From an uncultured beta proteobacterium (GTDB lineage Bacteria; Pseudomonadota; Gammaproteobacteria; Burkholderiales; Burkholderiaceae_C): a stretch of DNA of 38,448 nt. The stretch lies in NCBI GenBank assembly GCA_903832285.1, contig CAILAY010000158.1, positions 1 through 38,448 of the forward strand, read 5' to 3'. A program made the position numbers and the translations under genes. The notes beneath the pieces were generated by a model. That model ran no database searches. It saw nothing but the letters and a program-made list of their open reading frames with translations, and was not told the DNA's origin. The stretch's first letter is position 1, and the number at the start of each line of letters is the position of its first letter. Positions 26,337-36,547 of this stretch are shown piece after piece.

Positions 26337-27827
26337 TTACAGCAGCACGATATCGTATTGCTCCGGCCCCATGGCCGATTCAGCTTGCAACGCGATGGGT
26401 TTTCCGATGAAGTCGCTCAAGCCGGCCAGATGCTGGCTTTCTTCATCCAGAAACAACTCAATCACCTTGGGCGAAGCCACCACCCGATACTCGCGTGGCG
26501 CGAACTGGCGCGCCTCGCGCAGGATCTCGCGCAGGATGTCGTAGGCCACGCTGCGCGCGGTCTTGACCGTGCCCTTGCCCTCACAGACCGGGCAGGGTTC
26601 GCACAGCAGGTGTGCCAGCGATTCGCGCGTGCGCTTGCGCGTCATCTCCACCAGTCCCAAATGCGAAAAGCCACCGGCCATGGTCTTGACGCGATCTCGC
26701 GCCAGTTGTTTTCGAAACTCCGCCAGCACGGCTTCTTTGTGCTCCTCACGTACCATGTCGATGAAGTCCACGACGATGATGCCACCCAGGTTTCGCAGGC
26801 GCAGTTGCCTTGCGATCGCCTGCGCCGCTTCAAGGTTGGTCTTGAAGATGGTGTCGTCAAAATTGCGGGCACCGACATAGCCGCCGGTATTTACATCCAC
26901 GGTGGTCAGTGCCTCGGTCTGGTCCACGATCAGATAGCCGCCCGACTTCAGCTCCACCCGCCGCCCCAGCGCCCTGGCCACTTCATCATCGATGGAGAAC
27001 AGGTCGAAGATCGGTCGTTCGCCTTTGTAGTGCTGCAATTTTTCCGCTGCCGCGGGTGTGAATTCACGCGCAAAAACGAGCAGCGCATCGAACTGTTCGC
27101 GCGAGTCGATGCGGATCGACTGTGTCTCTTCACCGCTCAGATCCCGCAATACGCGTTGCAGCAAATTCAGATCCTGGTGCAACAGCGACTTGGCGGGCAG
27201 GCGCAGCGCCGCGGCCTTGATGCGGGCCCAGGCCTTGCGCAAGTAAGCGATGTCCTCGGCCAGTTCCACGTCGCTGGCGTCCTCGCCGTTGGTGCGAAGA
27301 ATGAAGCCGCCGCCACCCCCGCTGGCCACATCGCCAGCGAGCGCCTGCAGGCGCTCACGCAGTTCCTGGCGCTGCTCCGAAGGAATTTTTTGCGACACAC
27401 CGATGTGTTCGTCCTGCGGCAGGAACACCAGCAGGCGCCCGGCAATGCTGATCTGAGCCGAGAGCCGCGCGCCCTTGGAGCCGATCGGATCCTTGATCAC
27501 CTGCACCAGCATCGACTGGCCCTCGAACACCTGCTTTTCGATCGGCACGGGGGCAGGCCGCGCTGCCGCGTCCCCCTCGGTCGGCCGGGCGCCCGTAAAA
27601 CCTCCCAGCAAATCCGCCACGTGCAGGAAGGCCGCCCGCTCCAGCCCAATGTCGATGAAGGCCGACTGCATCCCCGGCAGCACACGCGCCACCTTGCCCA
27701 GATAGACATTGCCCACCAGTCCGCGCTCCAGCGCGCGCTCGATATGCAACTCCTGCACGGCGCCGCTTTCCACCACGGCCACGCGCGTTTCCTGAGGCGA
27801 CCAGTTGATCAGGATGTCTTGTTGCAT
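26337..27827 (-). CDS. rng: Ribonuclease G
   Basis: A 496-residue endonuclease of the RNase E/G family, maturing 16S rRNA 5' ends and degrading mRNA. An N-terminal S1 domain (about 35-125) has a GGFTGARPTEGD-type insert; the catalytic DNase I-like part carries the two metal-binding aspartates, Asp311 in LTTVDVNTGGY and Asp354 in IIVVDFIDM; the Zn-link CPVC is at 412-415 within CEPCPVCEGKG. The length is that of RNase G, without the long RNase E C-terminal tail. GGAG lies a few nt before the ATG. It is the last gene of the nine-gene operon, 24 bp after maf. Confidence 0.95.
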   Translation of the reverse strand: MQQDILINWSPQETRVAVVESGAVQELHIERALERGLVGNVYLGKVARVLPGMQSAFIDIGLERAAFLHVADLLGGFTGARPTEGDAAARPAPVPIEKQVFEGQSMLVQVIKDPIGSKGARLSAQISIAGRLLVFLPQDEHIGVSQKIPSEQRQELRERLQALAGDVASGGGGGFILRTNGEDASDVELAEDIAYLRKAWARIKAAALRLPAKSLLHQDLNLLQRVLRDLSGEETQSIRIDSREQFDALLVFAREFTPAAAEKLQHYKGERPIFDLFSIDDEVARALGRRVELKSGGYLIVDQTEALTTVDVNTGGYVGARNFDDTIFKTNLEAAQAIARQLRLRNLGGIIVVDFIDMVREEHKEAVLAEFRKQLARDRVKTMAGGFSHLGLVEMTRKRTRESLAHLLCEPCPVCEGKGTVKTARSVAYDILREILREARQFAPREYRVVASPKVIELFLDEESQHLAGLSDFIGKPIALQAESAMGPEQYDIVLL

Positions 27828-27851
27828 TGCTCCTACCTCAGTTGGAAGGAT

Positions 27852-28454
27852 TCAAAAGGAAAAGCCCAGGCTGCGCAGCACGGCCGCCGTCTCGAACATG
27901 GGCAGACCCATGATGCCAGAGTAAGAGCCGCTGATGTGCGCGATGAATTGCGCGGCCCGGCCCTGCACCGCGTAGGCACCCGCCTTGCCGAACGGTTCGC
28001 CGTCGGCGACGTAGTCCCGAATCTCACTTGCGCTCATGGGCGCGAAGCGCACGTGAGAAACACTCAAGGCGGCACAGCACAGGGTTCCTGTTTGCGCGGC
28101 AATGGCCGTCAGCACGCGGTGCGTCCGGCCGGCGAGTTCACCTAGCATGCGCTGCGCATCATGTGCGTGCGTGGGCTTGCCGTAGATGGTTCGTCCCATG
28201 GCGACCGTGGTGTCGGCGCACAACACCACCCCTTCAGGCAATCCACGGCGCTGCAACCGCTGCACGGCGGCCTCAAGCTTCAAGGCGGTGACGCGCTGCA
28301 CATAGGCAGAGGGCGACTCGCCTTGGAGCACGACTTCCAGCCCTTCCGCGTCCTCGTGCGGATCGGCCAGAAGCAGTTCATGGCGCACGCCCATTTGATC
28401 CAGCAGCTGGCTGCGGCGCGGACTCTGTGAAGCGAGATAAATGGTGTCATTCAT
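27852..28454 (-). CDS. maf: Maf-type nucleoside triphosphate pyrophosphatase
   Basis: A 200-residue Maf/HAM1-fold enzyme that hydrolyses non-canonical or TTP/UTP nucleotides to monophosphates. Features: [19 protein letters not shown] at the N-terminus, the [18 protein letters not shown] segment with the conserved acidic residue, THRVLTAIA, and [38 protein letters not shown] at the C-terminus. This is the YhdE-like (dTTP/UTP) pattern, but subfamily is not certain. It overlaps rlmH by 4 nt (ATGA). Confidence 0.93.
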   Translation of the reverse strand: MNDTIYLASQSPRRSQLLDQMGVRHELLLADPHEDAEGLEVVLQGESPSAYVQRVTALKLEAAVQRLQRRGLPEGVVLCADTTVAMGRTIYGKPTHAHDAQRMLGELAGRTHRVLTAIAAQTGTLCCAALSVSHVRFAPMSASEIRDYVADGEPFGKAGAYAVQGRAAQFIAHISGSYSGIMGLPMFETAAVLRSLGFSF

Positions 28455-28918
28455 TCTCTGTGATACGGGTGGCCCGCATTGATGGACCAGGCCCGGTAGA
28501 GCTGCTCGATCAGCAGCACGCGCGCCATGGCATGGGGAAGGGTCAGGTCCGACAGACGGATGCGTTCATGGGCGGCCTGGCGAAGGCCCGGGTCTACTCC
28601 GTCCGGTCCGCCGATGACCAGGGCGACGTCGTCGCTCGCCAACTGCCAAGCCCTGAGCTTGGTCGCCAGGGCCTGTGTCGTGAGGGCGGAGCCGCGTTCG
28701 TCCAGCACTACGATGCGGCTGCCGCGCGGAATCGCGGCCTCGATGCGTTCGCGCTCAGCCGCGTAAAGGGATTCCAGTGTTTTGGAGCCACGGGGTTCGG
28801 TCTTGACGGCCTTCAACTCGACCCTGAGTTCGGGAGGAAAGCGCTTGGCGTAATCGTCCCATGCCGTCTGCGCCCAGTGCGGGACGCGCTGACCCACCGC
28901 AACGATCAGCAGCTTCAT
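28451..28918 (-). CDS. rlmH: 23S rRNA (pseudouridine1915-N3)-methyltransferase RlmH
   Basis: A 155-residue SPOUT methyltransferase acting on helix 69 of 23S rRNA, in complete 70S ribosomes. Family features: [25 protein letters not shown], the SAM-binding knot segment [16 protein letters not shown], the [27 protein letters not shown] region and the C-terminus GHPYHRE. Full length. It follows rsfS by 12 bp; both act on the large ribosomal subunit. Confidence 0.97.
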   Translation of the reverse strand: MKLLIVAVGQRVPHWAQTAWDDYAKRFPPELRVELKAVKTEPRGSKTLESLYAAERERIEAAIPRGSRIVVLDERGSALTTQALATKLRAWQLASDDVALVIGGPDGVDPGLRQAAHERIRLSDLTLPHAMARVLLIEQLYRAWSINAGHPYHRE

Positions 28919-28930
28919 CGAAGCACCGGA

Positions 28931-29695
28931 TCAGGTTCTTTTGCTGGCGGCTCTTTTCGCAGGAGCCTTGGCCGCGGATTTCCTCGCCACCGCGCCCTTC
29001 ACCGGTGTGCTCTTGAGCACCACCGCCTTGGGCAACGTCTTCACCCCCGGACTCTTGGCTACAGCCGCTTTCGCAGCCACAGGTTTCGCTGCCGCCGCCT
29101 TGACCACCTGCGCCGTGACCTTGCGCACTGGCGCTGCGGGTTTGGCCGCAGACGGCTTCACGGCCGTCCTGGACGTGGGCTTGCGCGACTTGGGCTTGGG
29201 TGGATTCAGCTCAAGCGCACCGGCCTTGGCCGCACTGGAGCGCTTGATGTTGGGGATTTTCGCGCCGGGCTTGGCTGCGGGCGCATCCGCCCTGACCGGA
29301 ACAGCCGGTTTGGCCGTGCCCAGTTTCAGGCGCACCGGTTTTTCGCCCCACAGCTCTTCCAGATGGTAGTACTGGCGAATGGCGGGCTGCATGATGTGCA
29401 CCACGGCCGAGCCGCAGTCGACGATGATCCATTCGCCGTTTTCTTCGCCTTCGATGCGGGGCTTGGAAAAGCCGCCATCGCGCACCGCGTCGCGCACGCT
29501 GGCGGCCAACGCCTTGGTCTGCCGATTGGACGTACCCGAGGCCACGATCACCCGTTCGAACAAGGAAGACAGTCGTTCAGTATCGAATACCTGGATGTCT
29601 TGCGCTTTCACATCTTCCAGACCATCGACAATGGCGCGCTGAAGTTTTTGTACGTCTTTTTTACCGGTGGAGTCCGTGCGGGAGGTAGTAGTCAT
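28931..29695 (-). CDS. rsfS: Ribosomal silencing factor RsfS with basic C-terminal tail
   Basis: A 254-residue protein. The RsfS core (about residues 12-125; usual length 105-120) contains VQKLQRAIVDGLEDVKAQDI, SGTSNRQTKALA, EGEENGEWIIVDCGSAVVHIM and YYHLEELWG; it binds uL14 of the 50S subunit and blocks 30S joining when nutrients are scarce. From about 127 to 254 it has a Lys/Ala/Pro/Arg-rich tail with only two acidic residues (Asp137, Glu162) and many KxxAAK/AKPA-like repeats, resembling histone H1 tails. The ATG at 29693-29695 overlaps the nadD stop by one base; an adjacent upstream TTG could add one residue. Confidence 0.93.
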   Translation of the reverse strand: MTTTSRTDSTGKKDVQKLQRAIVDGLEDVKAQDIQVFDTERLSSLFERVIVASGTSNRQTKALAASVRDAVRDGGFSKPRIEGEENGEWIIVDCGSAVVHIMQPAIRQYYHLEELWGEKPVRLKLGTAKPAVPVRADAPAAKPGAKIPNIKRSSAAKAGALELNPPKPKSRKPTSRTAVKPSAAKPAAPVRKVTAQVVKAAAAKPVAAKAAVAKSPGVKTLPKAVVLKSTPVKGAVARKSAAKAPAKRAASKRT

Positions 29696-30315
29696 CAAGG
29701 ATTCTGATAGAGGTGATGGAGAGCAATATAACGCGCAACCGATTCGGCCACCAGAGGGGAGATCGCCTGTGAGGCAGCCGCTGCCGCACGAATCTGAGTG
29801 GAACCCATGTCCATGGGCGCCAGCGCCAGACGCTGGAGGCGGACCGGGGGAAGGTCTGGAAACCCGTCAAACGAATTCAATTCGTTGCTTTGACCGGCTG
29901 TTGGATGACGCGTAGCTACACAAATTATAGCAAGCTTCAAAATTTCCCGCCATTCGTGCCACTTGGGTAGGGCGTGCGCCTGGTCTTCCCCCAAAATCAG
30001 GAACAACTGCGCTCCCGGATGTTCGGCCTGCAGTTCACGCAATGTATCCACGGTATAGGTCGGCCCGGCCCGCTGGATTTCCCGCACGTCCACGCCCACG
30101 CGGTCCAGCTTGTCGAAGGCCAGACGAACCATCGCGAGACGATGCGTTGCCGCGCTTAAGGGCCGCGTCTTGTGCCATGCTTCACCCGTCGGGAATACCT
30201 TCAACTCGTCCAGTTCAAGTTGCTCCAGTGCCGCGCGTGCCAGCGCCACGTGCGCCAAATGCGGCGGGTCGAAGGCGCCGCCAAAGACCCCGATGCGCTG
30301 CTGTGCCTGCGTCAA
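29695..30315 (-). CDS. nadD: Nicotinate-nucleotide adenylyltransferase
   Basis: A 206-residue enzyme making nicotinic acid adenine dinucleotide from NaMN and ATP. The nucleotidylyltransferase motif [11 protein letters not shown] (12-22) and the MGSTQIRAA motif (the usual STxIR) are visible, plus [11 protein letters not shown]. The start is a TTG at 30313-30315: AGGAA lies 6 nt upstream and the TTG overlaps the hemF stop as TTGA. The open frame upstream is only a shadow of hemF, with no conserved NadD sequence. Ends overlapping rsfS by one base. Automatic calls may pick a wrong start. Confidence 0.93.
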   Translation of the reverse strand: MTQAQQRIGVFGGAFDPPHLAHVALARAALEQLELDELKVFPTGEAWHKTRPLSAATHRLAMVRLAFDKLDRVGVDVREIQRAGPTYTVDTLRELQAEHPGAQLFLILGEDQAHALPKWHEWREILKLAIICVATRHPTAGQSNELNSFDGFPDLPPVRLQRLALAPMDMGSTQIRAAAAASQAISPLVAESVARYIALHHLYQNP

Positions 30316-31226
30316 ACCCAGTTCCTGCGAGGCAAGAAGTCGGTATATAGCCGCAGCTCGGGCGAGCCCGGTTCCTCCGCCCGACGGTACGACCAACTCG
30401 CCTGCGGTGGCATGGACAGCAGGATTGACTCGGTGCGTCCGCCCGACTGCAGGCCGAAATGCGTGCCGCGGTCCCACACCAGATTGAATTCGACGTAACG
30501 TCCGCGGCGGTAGAGCTGGAACTCGCGCTCGCGCTCGCCGTAGGCCGTGTCCTTGCGCCGCTCCACGATCGGCAGATAGGCCTGCAGGAAGGACGAGCCC
30601 ACTGCCTGCATCAGCGCAAAGCTTTGCTCGAAACCGAGTTCGGAGAAATCGTCGAAGAACACGCCGCCGATGCCGCGCTGCTCGTCGCGGTGTTTCAGAT
30701 AGAAATACTCGTCGCACCATTGCTTGAATCGCGGGTACTTGTCAGCACCGAAAGGCGCCAGCGCCGACCGGCAGTTGCGGTGAAAGTGCTGCGCGTCATC
30801 TTCGAAACCGTAATAGGGCGTCAGGTCCATGCCGCCACCAAACCAGCACACCGGCTCCTTGCCCGGCACGGTGGCCGCGAGCATGCGCACGTTCATGTGA
30901 ACGGTGGGCACGTAGGGGTTGCGCGGATGAAACACGAGCGACACGCCCATGGCCTCGAACGGCGCGCCGGCCAGTTCGGGCCGGTGCTGCGTCGCCGATG
31001 GCGGCAGCCTGGGGCCACGGACGTTCGAGAAACCACAGCCGGCACGTTCGAACACCGGACCACCCTCCAGTATCTTGGTAATGCCATTGCCTTGCAGTGG
31101 CTCACCCGGCGCCTTGGACCAGGGATCGACCACGAACGCCGTGCCATCGATCCCGTGGATGCGGGTGGTGATCTCGTCCTGCAAATTCGTCAAATAGGCG
31201 CGTACCTGCTGTTGAAACGGAGTCAT
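30312..31226 (-). CDS. hemF: Coproporphyrinogen III oxidase, oxygen-dependent
   Basis: A 304-residue cytosolic enzyme converting coproporphyrinogen III to protoporphyrinogen IX with O2 in haem synthesis. Family signatures: [15 protein letters not shown] [115 protein letters not shown] and the [10 protein letters not shown]-terminus. Full length. The ATG at 31224-31226 has AGGG about 8 nt upstream; it sits 10 bp after the acyltransferase gene. The presence of HemF implies at least facultative aerobic growth. Confidence 0.97.
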   Translation of the reverse strand: MTPFQQQVRAYLTNLQDEITTRIHGIDGTAFVVDPWSKAPGEPLQGNGITKILEGGPVFERAGCGFSNVRGPRLPPSATQHRPELAGAPFEAMGVSLVFHPRNPYVPTVHMNVRMLAATVPGKEPVCWFGGGMDLTPYYGFEDDAQHFHRNCRSALAPFGADKYPRFKQWCDEYFYLKHRDEQRGIGGVFFDDFSELGFEQSFALMQAVGSSFLQAYLPIVERRKDTAYGEREREFQLYRRGRYVEFNLVWDRGTHFGLQSGGRTESILLSMPPQASWSYRRAEEPGSPELRLYTDFLPRRNWV

Positions 31227-31236
31227 TGTGAAAACC

Positions 31237-31908
31237 CTATTTGACGATGGTCTCGCTGCGCGGCACGTCGGCCGAGAGCAACTGAATCGGCGCCGCATTT
31301 TCGGGACTTTTTCCCAGCACGCCCAGGTACACCGAGGCAATACGCGCCATGTCCATCGCTTCGTCTCCGGTGAGCGCAATGAAGTCCAGCAACGTCACCT
31401 CGCGTCGGCTGTAGTCCAGACGCGCCAGGCCCAGAGGAATGCGCGCCTGCAGTGCCGTACGATAAAACCCGCTGCGCCAGCCGGGAATCATGCGCCGCGT
31501 TCCTTCGGGCGCCAGGCCCAGCCAGAAGTATTCGTCGTTCCTCTTGCAAGAATCGATCAGATCCACAGCCTGACCCACGACGCCACGGGCTGACGTGCGG
31601 TCCACCGGCACGCCGCCGACCCAGCGCAGCCAGGCACCGAAGAGCGGAATTCGAAACAGCTTGTCCTTGCCCCAGAAACTCGCGGGGACGCCCATCGCCC
31701 ACTTGGCCAGAATCATCACCACAAAGTCCCAGTTGCTGGTATGCGGGTACACCGCCACCATGCCCTGCAGGGCCGGGAATCCCCCAAAATTAACTTTCCA
31801 GCCGAAGCATGCCAGCACCCAGCGCGCCAGCGTACTGCCCCGAAACTGCAGCATAAACGGTCGCGGGTAATCGCACTGCGCCGTACGCTGATGATCCGCC
31901 CCGTCCAT
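31237..31908 (-). CDS. Lysophospholipid acyltransferase family protein
   Basis: A 223-residue acyltransferase of the PlsC-like superfamily, which transfers fatty acyl chains to a lysolipid. The HX4D motif is in [10 protein letters not shown] (His56, Asp61) and the EGTR motif at 135-138 in [17 protein letters not shown]. Further: [25 protein letters not shown]. The acceptor is not known; haem and purine neighbours give no hint. The ATG at 31906-31908 overlaps the purD stop (TGATG). A later in-frame ATG (31854, MLQFRGS) is an alternative that gives 205 residues and fits relatives' N-termini equally well. Confidence 0.85.
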   Translation of the reverse strand: MDGADHQRTAQCDYPRPFMLQFRGSTLARWVLACFGWKVNFGGFPALQGMVAVYPHTSNWDFVVMILAKWAMGVPASFWGKDKLFRIPLFGAWLRWVGGVPVDRTSARGVVGQAVDLIDSCKRNDEYFWLGLAPEGTRRMIPGWRSGFYRTALQARIPLGLARLDYSRREVTLLDFIALTGDEAMDMARIASVYLGVLGKSPENAAPIQLLSADVPRSETIVK

Positions 31909-33194
31909 CAGTTGCGCACCGCTCTGTGACCGATGTCGTGACGATACTGCATGCCGTCGAAGTGGATCAGGTTGATCACCTCGTAGGCGCGCGTTTGCGC
32001 CGCCTTCACGGTCTCGGCCAGGGCCGTGACGCACAGCACACGCCCGCCGCTGCTGCGCACGGCATCGTCCTGCAACACCGAGCCGGCATGAAACACCACC
32101 GCGTCCTCGGCGTCATGCGGGACACCGGCGATGGCGTCGCCCTTGCGCGGATGCATCGGATAACCGTGGGCTGCCAGCACCACGCCCAGCGCCGTGCGTC
32201 GATCCCATTGCAGTTCGATCTGGTCGAGCCTACCGGGAACTTCTGTGGCGGCCCACAACACGTCCACCAGATCGGTCCTGAGCCGCATCATGATGGGCTG
32301 GGTTTCCGGGTCGCCCATGCGGCAGTTGAACTCCAGCGTTTTCACCTGACCCTGGGCATCGATCATCAGTCCCGCATAGAGGAAACCTGTAAAAGGAATG
32401 CCGTCCCTTTCCATGCCGCGAATGGTGGGCAGAATGATCTCGCGCATGGCGCGGGCGTGAACCTGTGGCGTGACCACGGGCGCAGGGGAATAGGCGCCCA
32501 TGCCGCCGGTGTTGGGACCTTCGTCGCCGTCGAGCAGGCGCTTGTGATCCTGCGAAGTGGCCAGCGCCAGCACGTTCTTGCCGTCGCACATCACAATGAA
32601 GCTGGCCTCCTCACCCGCCAGGAATTCCTCGATCACCACCCGCGCACCACCTTTGTTGTGCAGCACGCCCAGACTGTTGTCCAGCAGCATGAAGTCGATC
32701 GCCGCATGCGCTTCAGACAAGCTGTTGGCCACGACCACCCCTTTACCTGCCGCCAGACCGTCGGCCTTGACCACGACAGGAGCGCCTCGTGTCTCCACAT
32801 AGGCGTGCGCCAGAGCCGCATCGCTGAAGGTCTGAAACTCGGCCGTGGGAATGCCGTGGCGCTGCATGAAAGCCTTGGAAAACGCCTTCGAGCTTTCCAG
32901 TTGAGCAGCGGCCTGCGTCGGACCGAAGACGCGCAGGCCGTGCGATCGAAATTCGTCCACCACACCCGCTGCCAGGGGCTGCTCGGGGCCGACCACGGTC
33001 AGGGCGATGTGGTTCTCCTGGGCCCAGATGCGCAAGGCCCTGCCGTCGGTGATCGCGATGTTTTCCAGCCGCTTGTCCAGCGCCGTGCCGCCGTTGCCGG
33101 GCGCCACATACACGGTCTGCACCTTGAGCGATTGCGCCAGCTTCCAGGCCAGCGCGTGTTCGCGGCCACCGCCGCCTATGACCAGAATTTTCAT
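31908..33194 (-). CDS. purD: Phosphoribosylamine-glycine ligase (GARS)
   Basis: A 428-residue ATP-grasp enzyme, second step of purine synthesis (PRA + glycine to GAR). Features: [20 protein letters not shown] at the N-terminus, [11 protein letters not shown], the ATP-grasp [63 protein letters not shown], and [17 protein letters not shown] with the metal-binding residues. Full length. It overlaps yebC by 4 nt and the acyltransferase gene by 1 nt, so its expression is tied to the operon. purM is elsewhere in this window (3518-4600). Confidence 0.97.
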   Translation of the reverse strand: MKILVIGGGGREHALAWKLAQSLKVQTVYVAPGNGGTALDKRLENIAITDGRALRIWAQENHIALTVVGPEQPLAAGVVDEFRSHGLRVFGPTQAAAQLESSKAFSKAFMQRHGIPTAEFQTFSDAALAHAYVETRGAPVVVKADGLAAGKGVVVANSLSEAHAAIDFMLLDNSLGVLHNKGGARVVIEEFLAGEEASFIVMCDGKNVLALATSQDHKRLLDGDEGPNTGGMGAYSPAPVVTPQVHARAMREIILPTIRGMERDGIPFTGFLYAGLMIDAQGQVKTLEFNCRMGDPETQPIMMRLRTDLVDVLWAATEVPGRLDQIELQWDRRTALGVVLAAHGYPMHPRKGDAIAGVPHDAEDAVVFHAGSVLQDDAVRSSGGRVLCVTALAETVKAAQTRAYEVINLIHFDGMQYRHDIGHRAVRN

Positions 33195-33925
33195 AGGTCC
33201 TCGCTGTCGATTTCGGCATTGTGATAAATCGCCTGCACGTCGTCCAGGTCTTCCAGCACATCCAGCAGCCTTTGCATGCGCGCCGCATCCTCACCCGTGA
33301 GTTCGATCGGGTTTTCCGCCCGCATCGTCACCTCGGCCACGTCCGCCTTGAGACCGGCAGCTTCGAGCGAGTTCTTCACGGCCTCGAATTGCGCCGGTGA
33401 GGTCAGCACCTCGATCGCGCCGTCAGCGTCGCTGATGACGTCGTCGGCGCCGGCTTCCAGCGCCACTTCCATCACCTTGTCCTCGCTCGTGCCGGGGGCG
33501 AAAATGAGCTGGCCACAATGCTTGAACTGGAACGCGACCGAGCCTTCGGTGCCCATGTTGCCGCCGTTGCGACTGAAGGCGTGGCGCACTTCGGCGACGG
33601 TGCGCACCTTGTTGTCGGTCATGGTGTCGAGAATGATCGCCGCGCCGCCGATGCCATAGCCTTCGTAGCGGATTTCCTCGTAGGTCACTCCTTCCTGGTT
33701 GCCTGTGGCCTTGTCGATGTTGTACTTGACGCGGTCCGCCGGCATGTTAGCCGCCTTCGCCCGGTCCACAGCCAGACGCAGGCGCGGGTTCGCACTTAGA
33801 TCGCCCCCACCCTGACGAGCGGCCACGGTGATTTCACGAATGATGCGGGTCCAGACCTTGCCCCGCTTTTCGTCCTGCCGGCCCTTGCGGTGCTGAATAT
33901 TTGCCCATTTGGAATGACCTGCCAC
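33191..33925 (-). CDS. yebC: YebC/PmpR-type probable transcriptional/translation factor
   Basis: A 244-residue member of the YebC/TACO1 family, first described as DNA-binding regulators and more recently linked to translation of difficult sequences such as proline runs. It starts [23 protein letters not shown], then [63 protein letters not shown], and a C-terminal domain with [29 protein letters not shown]. The start is GTG at 33923-33925, with GGGGGT about 6 nt upstream. It is the first gene of the nine-gene leftward operon. Confidence 0.95.
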   Translation of the reverse strand: MAGHSKWANIQHRKGRQDEKRGKVWTRIIREITVAARQGGGDLSANPRLRLAVDRAKAANMPADRVKYNIDKATGNQEGVTYEEIRYEGYGIGGAAIILDTMTDNKVRTVAEVRHAFSRNGGNMGTEGSVAFQFKHCGQLIFAPGTSEDKVMEVALEAGADDVISDADGAIEVLTSPAQFEAVKNSLEAAGLKADVAEVTMRAENPIELTGEDAARMQRLLDVLEDLDDVQAIYHNAEIDSEDL

Positions 33926-33942
33926 GAACGACCCCCGATTTA

Positions 33943-33971
33943 TTGCCTACACTAACGCTCGATTGTACTTT
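33943..33971 (+). promoter_or_regulatory. Possible upp promoter
   Basis: TTGCCT (33943-33948) and TACTTT (33966-33971) with a 17-bp spacer; leader to the upp ATG would be about 13 nt and includes GAGGCAG as ribosome binding site. The hexamers match consensus only partly. Confidence 0.35.
33962..33967 (-). promoter_or_regulatory. Possible -10 box for the yebC operon
   Basis: TACAAT on the minus strand, about 37 nt before the yebC GTG; the -35 at 17 bp is poor. It overlaps the possible -10 of divergent upp, so the two promoters would compete. Confidence 0.35.
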
Positions 33972-33990
33972 TCGACCGAGGCAGAACACC

Positions 33991-34620
33991 ATGAGCAAAG
34001 TCCACGTTTTAGATCACCCCCTGGTGCAGCACAAGCTCACGCTGATGCGCAAGAAGGACGCGTCCACCAATACCTTTCGCCATCTCTTGAACGAGTTGAG
34101 CATGTTGATGGCGTACGAGATCACCCGCGATGTGGCGCTGCAGGAGGTGGAAATCGAAACGCCGCTGGAAAAAATGACGGGCCATGTGATCGACGGCAAA
34201 AAGCTGGTGCTGGTGTCGATCCTGCGCGCGGGCAATGGGATTCTGGAAGGCATGCTGAGCGTGATTCCCGGAGCGCGTGTGGGCCACATCGGCCTGTACC
34301 GCGATCCTGCGACGCTGCATCCGGTGGAGTACTACTTCAAGATGCCCAAGGAAATGAATGAGCGCGAAGTGATCGTGGTCGACCCCATGCTGGCCACCGG
34401 CAACTCGGCCATCGCGGCGATCGAACGGGTGAAGGCGCTAAAACCCAAATCGATCAAGCTCGCCTGCCTGGTGAGTTGCCCCGAAGGCATCAAGGCGATG
34501 CAGGCCGCGCACCCCGACGTGGACATCTACACCGCCGCCATTGACCGCCAGTTGAACGACCACGGCTACATCCTGCCGGGACTGGGCGACGCAGGCGACC
34601 GGATTTTCGGCACGCAATGA
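33991..34620 (+). CDS. upp: Uracil phosphoribosyltransferase
   Basis: A 209-residue enzyme of pyrimidine salvage making UMP from uracil and PRPP. It starts [23 protein letters not shown], with [16 protein letters not shown], the PRPP loop [12 protein letters not shown], and a C-terminus of [24 protein letters not shown], all diagnostic. The ATG at 33991 follows GAGGCAG; a longer in-frame start at 33901 would cross the divergent promoter region. Full length. The stop overlaps the next gene as ATGA. Confidence 0.98.
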   Translation: MSKVHVLDHPLVQHKLTLMRKKDASTNTFRHLLNELSMLMAYEITRDVALQEVEIETPLEKMTGHVIDGKKLVLVSILRAGNGILEGMLSVIPGARVGHIGLYRDPATLHPVEYYFKMPKEMNEREVIVVDPMLATGNSAIAAIERVKALKPKSIKLACLVSCPEGIKAMQAAHPDVDIYTAAIDRQLNDHGYILPGLGDAGDRIFGTQ

Positions 34621-35792
34621 CCTTCACACGCGCCCTGGAGCGCGTGCGCTCGTGCCTGACAGGCTACGCGAGCGCGGTCTATTTGCCACAGGTTCCCGGA
34701 ACGCTGCACTCCAACTGGCCGGATTTTGTACAGCGAAAGTCCGGCGCAAAACTCTTCTTTCACCGGCTCAAAAGAGCGCTGCATCTGCGTGTCACGGGCC
34801 AGCACAAACGGCTGGCACCCAAGATCCCGCAGGCGACGCGCCGCATCCTCTGGGTCTATCTTGGCATGCCGCAGCTGGGAGACTCGATCATGGATCTGTC
34901 GGCCCGTACGCTGTTCGCCGGTTCGCAGTTCAAGGTGGATCTGTACTCCACGGAAAACATTGCTTCGCTGTACCGCGACGATCCGTTCTTTTCAGCCACC
35001 TACTCCGACGCCGCTGTCTTGGATTTCGGCCAATACGATTTCGTCGTGCTCGAATCTATGTCGTGGCAATGCATGAAGTTCAAGGCGCGCCATTTGCCCA
35101 GGCAGAAATTTCTGGCGCTCCAGGGCTACTACTACGGACCCGAATTCAACCGGCTGGAATTCGGCTACAACGCGGTTTCGCACTTTCTCGGCTCAAGCCC
35201 AGTAGCGCCGAGTGCCATCAGACCTGTCTTCCATCTGAAGCTCGATCACACGGCAACTCGGCGCGACAAAAATACGATCGCGCTGGTGCTTGGCGGCGTC
35301 GTCGAATACCGAACCTATGCACACTGGGAAGAATTCGTCGCGCTGGTTTTGAAGGCCGAACCGAGGACGGAAATCGTGTTGATCGGATCCGCCAATGGCC
35401 GTGAGCTTGCCGACACGCTGCTGCACAGGTTTGCACAGAGTGAGCGCATCCACGACGAGGTCGGGAAGCAAGCTATTCCCGAAGTGTTTGCCCGGATCCG
35501 CGATGCCGCGTTGCTGGTGTGCGCCGACGGCGGACTGATGCACCTGGGTCGTGCGGGTGAAACGCCCATCCTCGCCTTGCTCGCCGGTCCCATACACCCG
35601 TTGCTGCGGTTTTCCACTTCGGAGCACGCCACCGCTTTGCACGCCCCGCGAAGCGTTTCGGAAATCGCGCCGCAGCAGGTGTTGGACGAATACTTGAAGA
35701 TGCGGCACGCATCAGACGGCGGCTTGCGCTGCATCTTCCTCGGACCGGAACCCTGCTGCACCACGCGCCAGGCTCTGGCCGAACCGGCCTGA
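34617..35792 (+). CDS. Family 9 glycosyltransferase, divergent
   Basis: A 391-residue GT9 (heptosyltransferase-like, GT-B fold) protein. An N-terminal extension of about 74 residues, rich in Arg/His, precedes the first Rossmann strand [22 protein letters not shown] (76-96), where the usual IGDxxxxxP motif is instead LGDSIMDLS. The C-terminal half has [39 protein letters not shown] and [23 protein letters not shown], a changed version of the family's D-x-G-x-x-H site. It overlaps upp by 4 nt but has no obvious metabolic link with it; it is convergent with a methyltransferase gene 17 bp away. Donor and acceptor are unknown; LPS or another surface glycan is likely. Confidence 0.78.
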   Translation: MTFTRALERVRSCLTGYASAVYLPQVPGTLHSNWPDFVQRKSGAKLFFHRLKRALHLRVTGQHKRLAPKIPQATRRILWVYLGMPQLGDSIMDLSARTLFAGSQFKVDLYSTENIASLYRDDPFFSATYSDAAVLDFGQYDFVVLESMSWQCMKFKARHLPRQKFLALQGYYYGPEFNRLEFGYNAVSHFLGSSPVAPSAIRPVFHLKLDHTATRRDKNTIALVLGGVVEYRTYAHWEEFVALVLKAEPRTEIVLIGSANGRELADTLLHRFAQSERIHDEVGKQAIPEVFARIRDAALLVCADGGLMHLGRAGETPILALLAGPIHPLLRFSTSEHATALHAPRSVSEIAPQQVLDEYLKMRHASDGGLRCIFLGPEPCCTTRQALAEPA

Positions 35793-35809
35793 CCTGAACC
35801 CGCGAAATC

Positions 35810-36487
35810 TCAACTCCTGCGCAGGATGATTTGAATCTGCGCCAGTGCCGCGCCATGGGTTTGATCCATGGGATAACCCATAGGCACCCAACGTCGCAAC
35901 AGGTTCAGCCGCCAGTCCGCGCCGACCACTGGAATCTTCCTCGCAATTTTCAGCCACCATTTTTTCGGGTAACCAACGCGCTTTGGATTCGTCTTGCCAA
36001 GGAAGTTCAGGGAATGATCGTAGCCCTGTGCTTGCACTTCAGCCGAGATGACTTCCGCGCCCGGCAGTGAATGGCACAACGAACGAAGCTCATGCGAAAC
36101 CGCCGACCACGAAGTCGCGCGGTCCAATCGAAAGGTCGCCTTGTGGTCGGCATTGAAAAAGCTGGGCCAGATGCCCTGTTCGTAAAGGTCTTCGTCCGGC
36201 ACCACCAGAATCAGGTAACCACCGGGCTTGACCAGGGACCACCAGCCGGCCAGTGCCTGCGCGGGCTGGTGCATGTGCTCCAGGCAATGGCTGCTGTGGA
36301 CCGCATCAAATGATTGGGTCGGGAAGTAGTTGCCGATACGATTGGCGTCGCCATGTTGCTGGTCGAAAACCTCGGCCCATGAACAGACGGCGTCCTTGCC
36401 TGCGCCAATATCCAGCACGCGGCCCTGCAGATAGCGCGGAGCAAAGTCCGCCCCCCGGAGCTTGTTGGTTTTGGAAGCCTCATCCAT
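35810..36487 (-). CDS. Class I SAM-dependent methyltransferase
   Basis: A 225-residue methyltransferase. SAM-binding motif I VLDIGAGKD is at 24-32; then FDAVHSSHCLEHMHQPAQALAGWWSLVKPGGYLILVVPDEDLYEQGIWPSFFNADHKATF, a pattern of the methyltransferase 11/12 type often found in polysaccharide or natural-product loci. The C-terminus has basic and aromatic segments (RVGYPKKWWLKIARKIPVVG). Substrate unknown. The ATG at 36485-36487 has GGAGAG about 8 nt upstream. It lies 60 bp downstream of the tRNA-Pro terminator with no clear promoter of its own, and is convergent with the GT9 gene. Confidence 0.8.
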   Translation of the reverse strand: MDEASKTNKLRGADFAPRYLQGRVLDIGAGKDAVCSWAEVFDQQHGDANRIGNYFPTQSFDAVHSSHCLEHMHQPAQALAGWWSLVKPGGYLILVVPDEDLYEQGIWPSFFNADHKATFRLDRATSWSAVSHELRSLCHSLPGAEVISAEVQAQGYDHSLNFLGKTNPKRVGYPKKWWLKIARKIPVVGADWRLNLLRRWVPMGYPMDQTHGAALAQIQIILRRS

Positions 36488-36547
36488 GCTGAACTCTCCA
36501 AATTGAGCTGCCGCCCGGCCCGTGCCAGTGCATCCCGAGCGGACATG

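Noticed and set aside
26358..28145. Long (595-codon) plus-strand ORF opposite rng and maf
   Set aside because: Same antisense composition; rng and maf have full sets of catalytic motifs.
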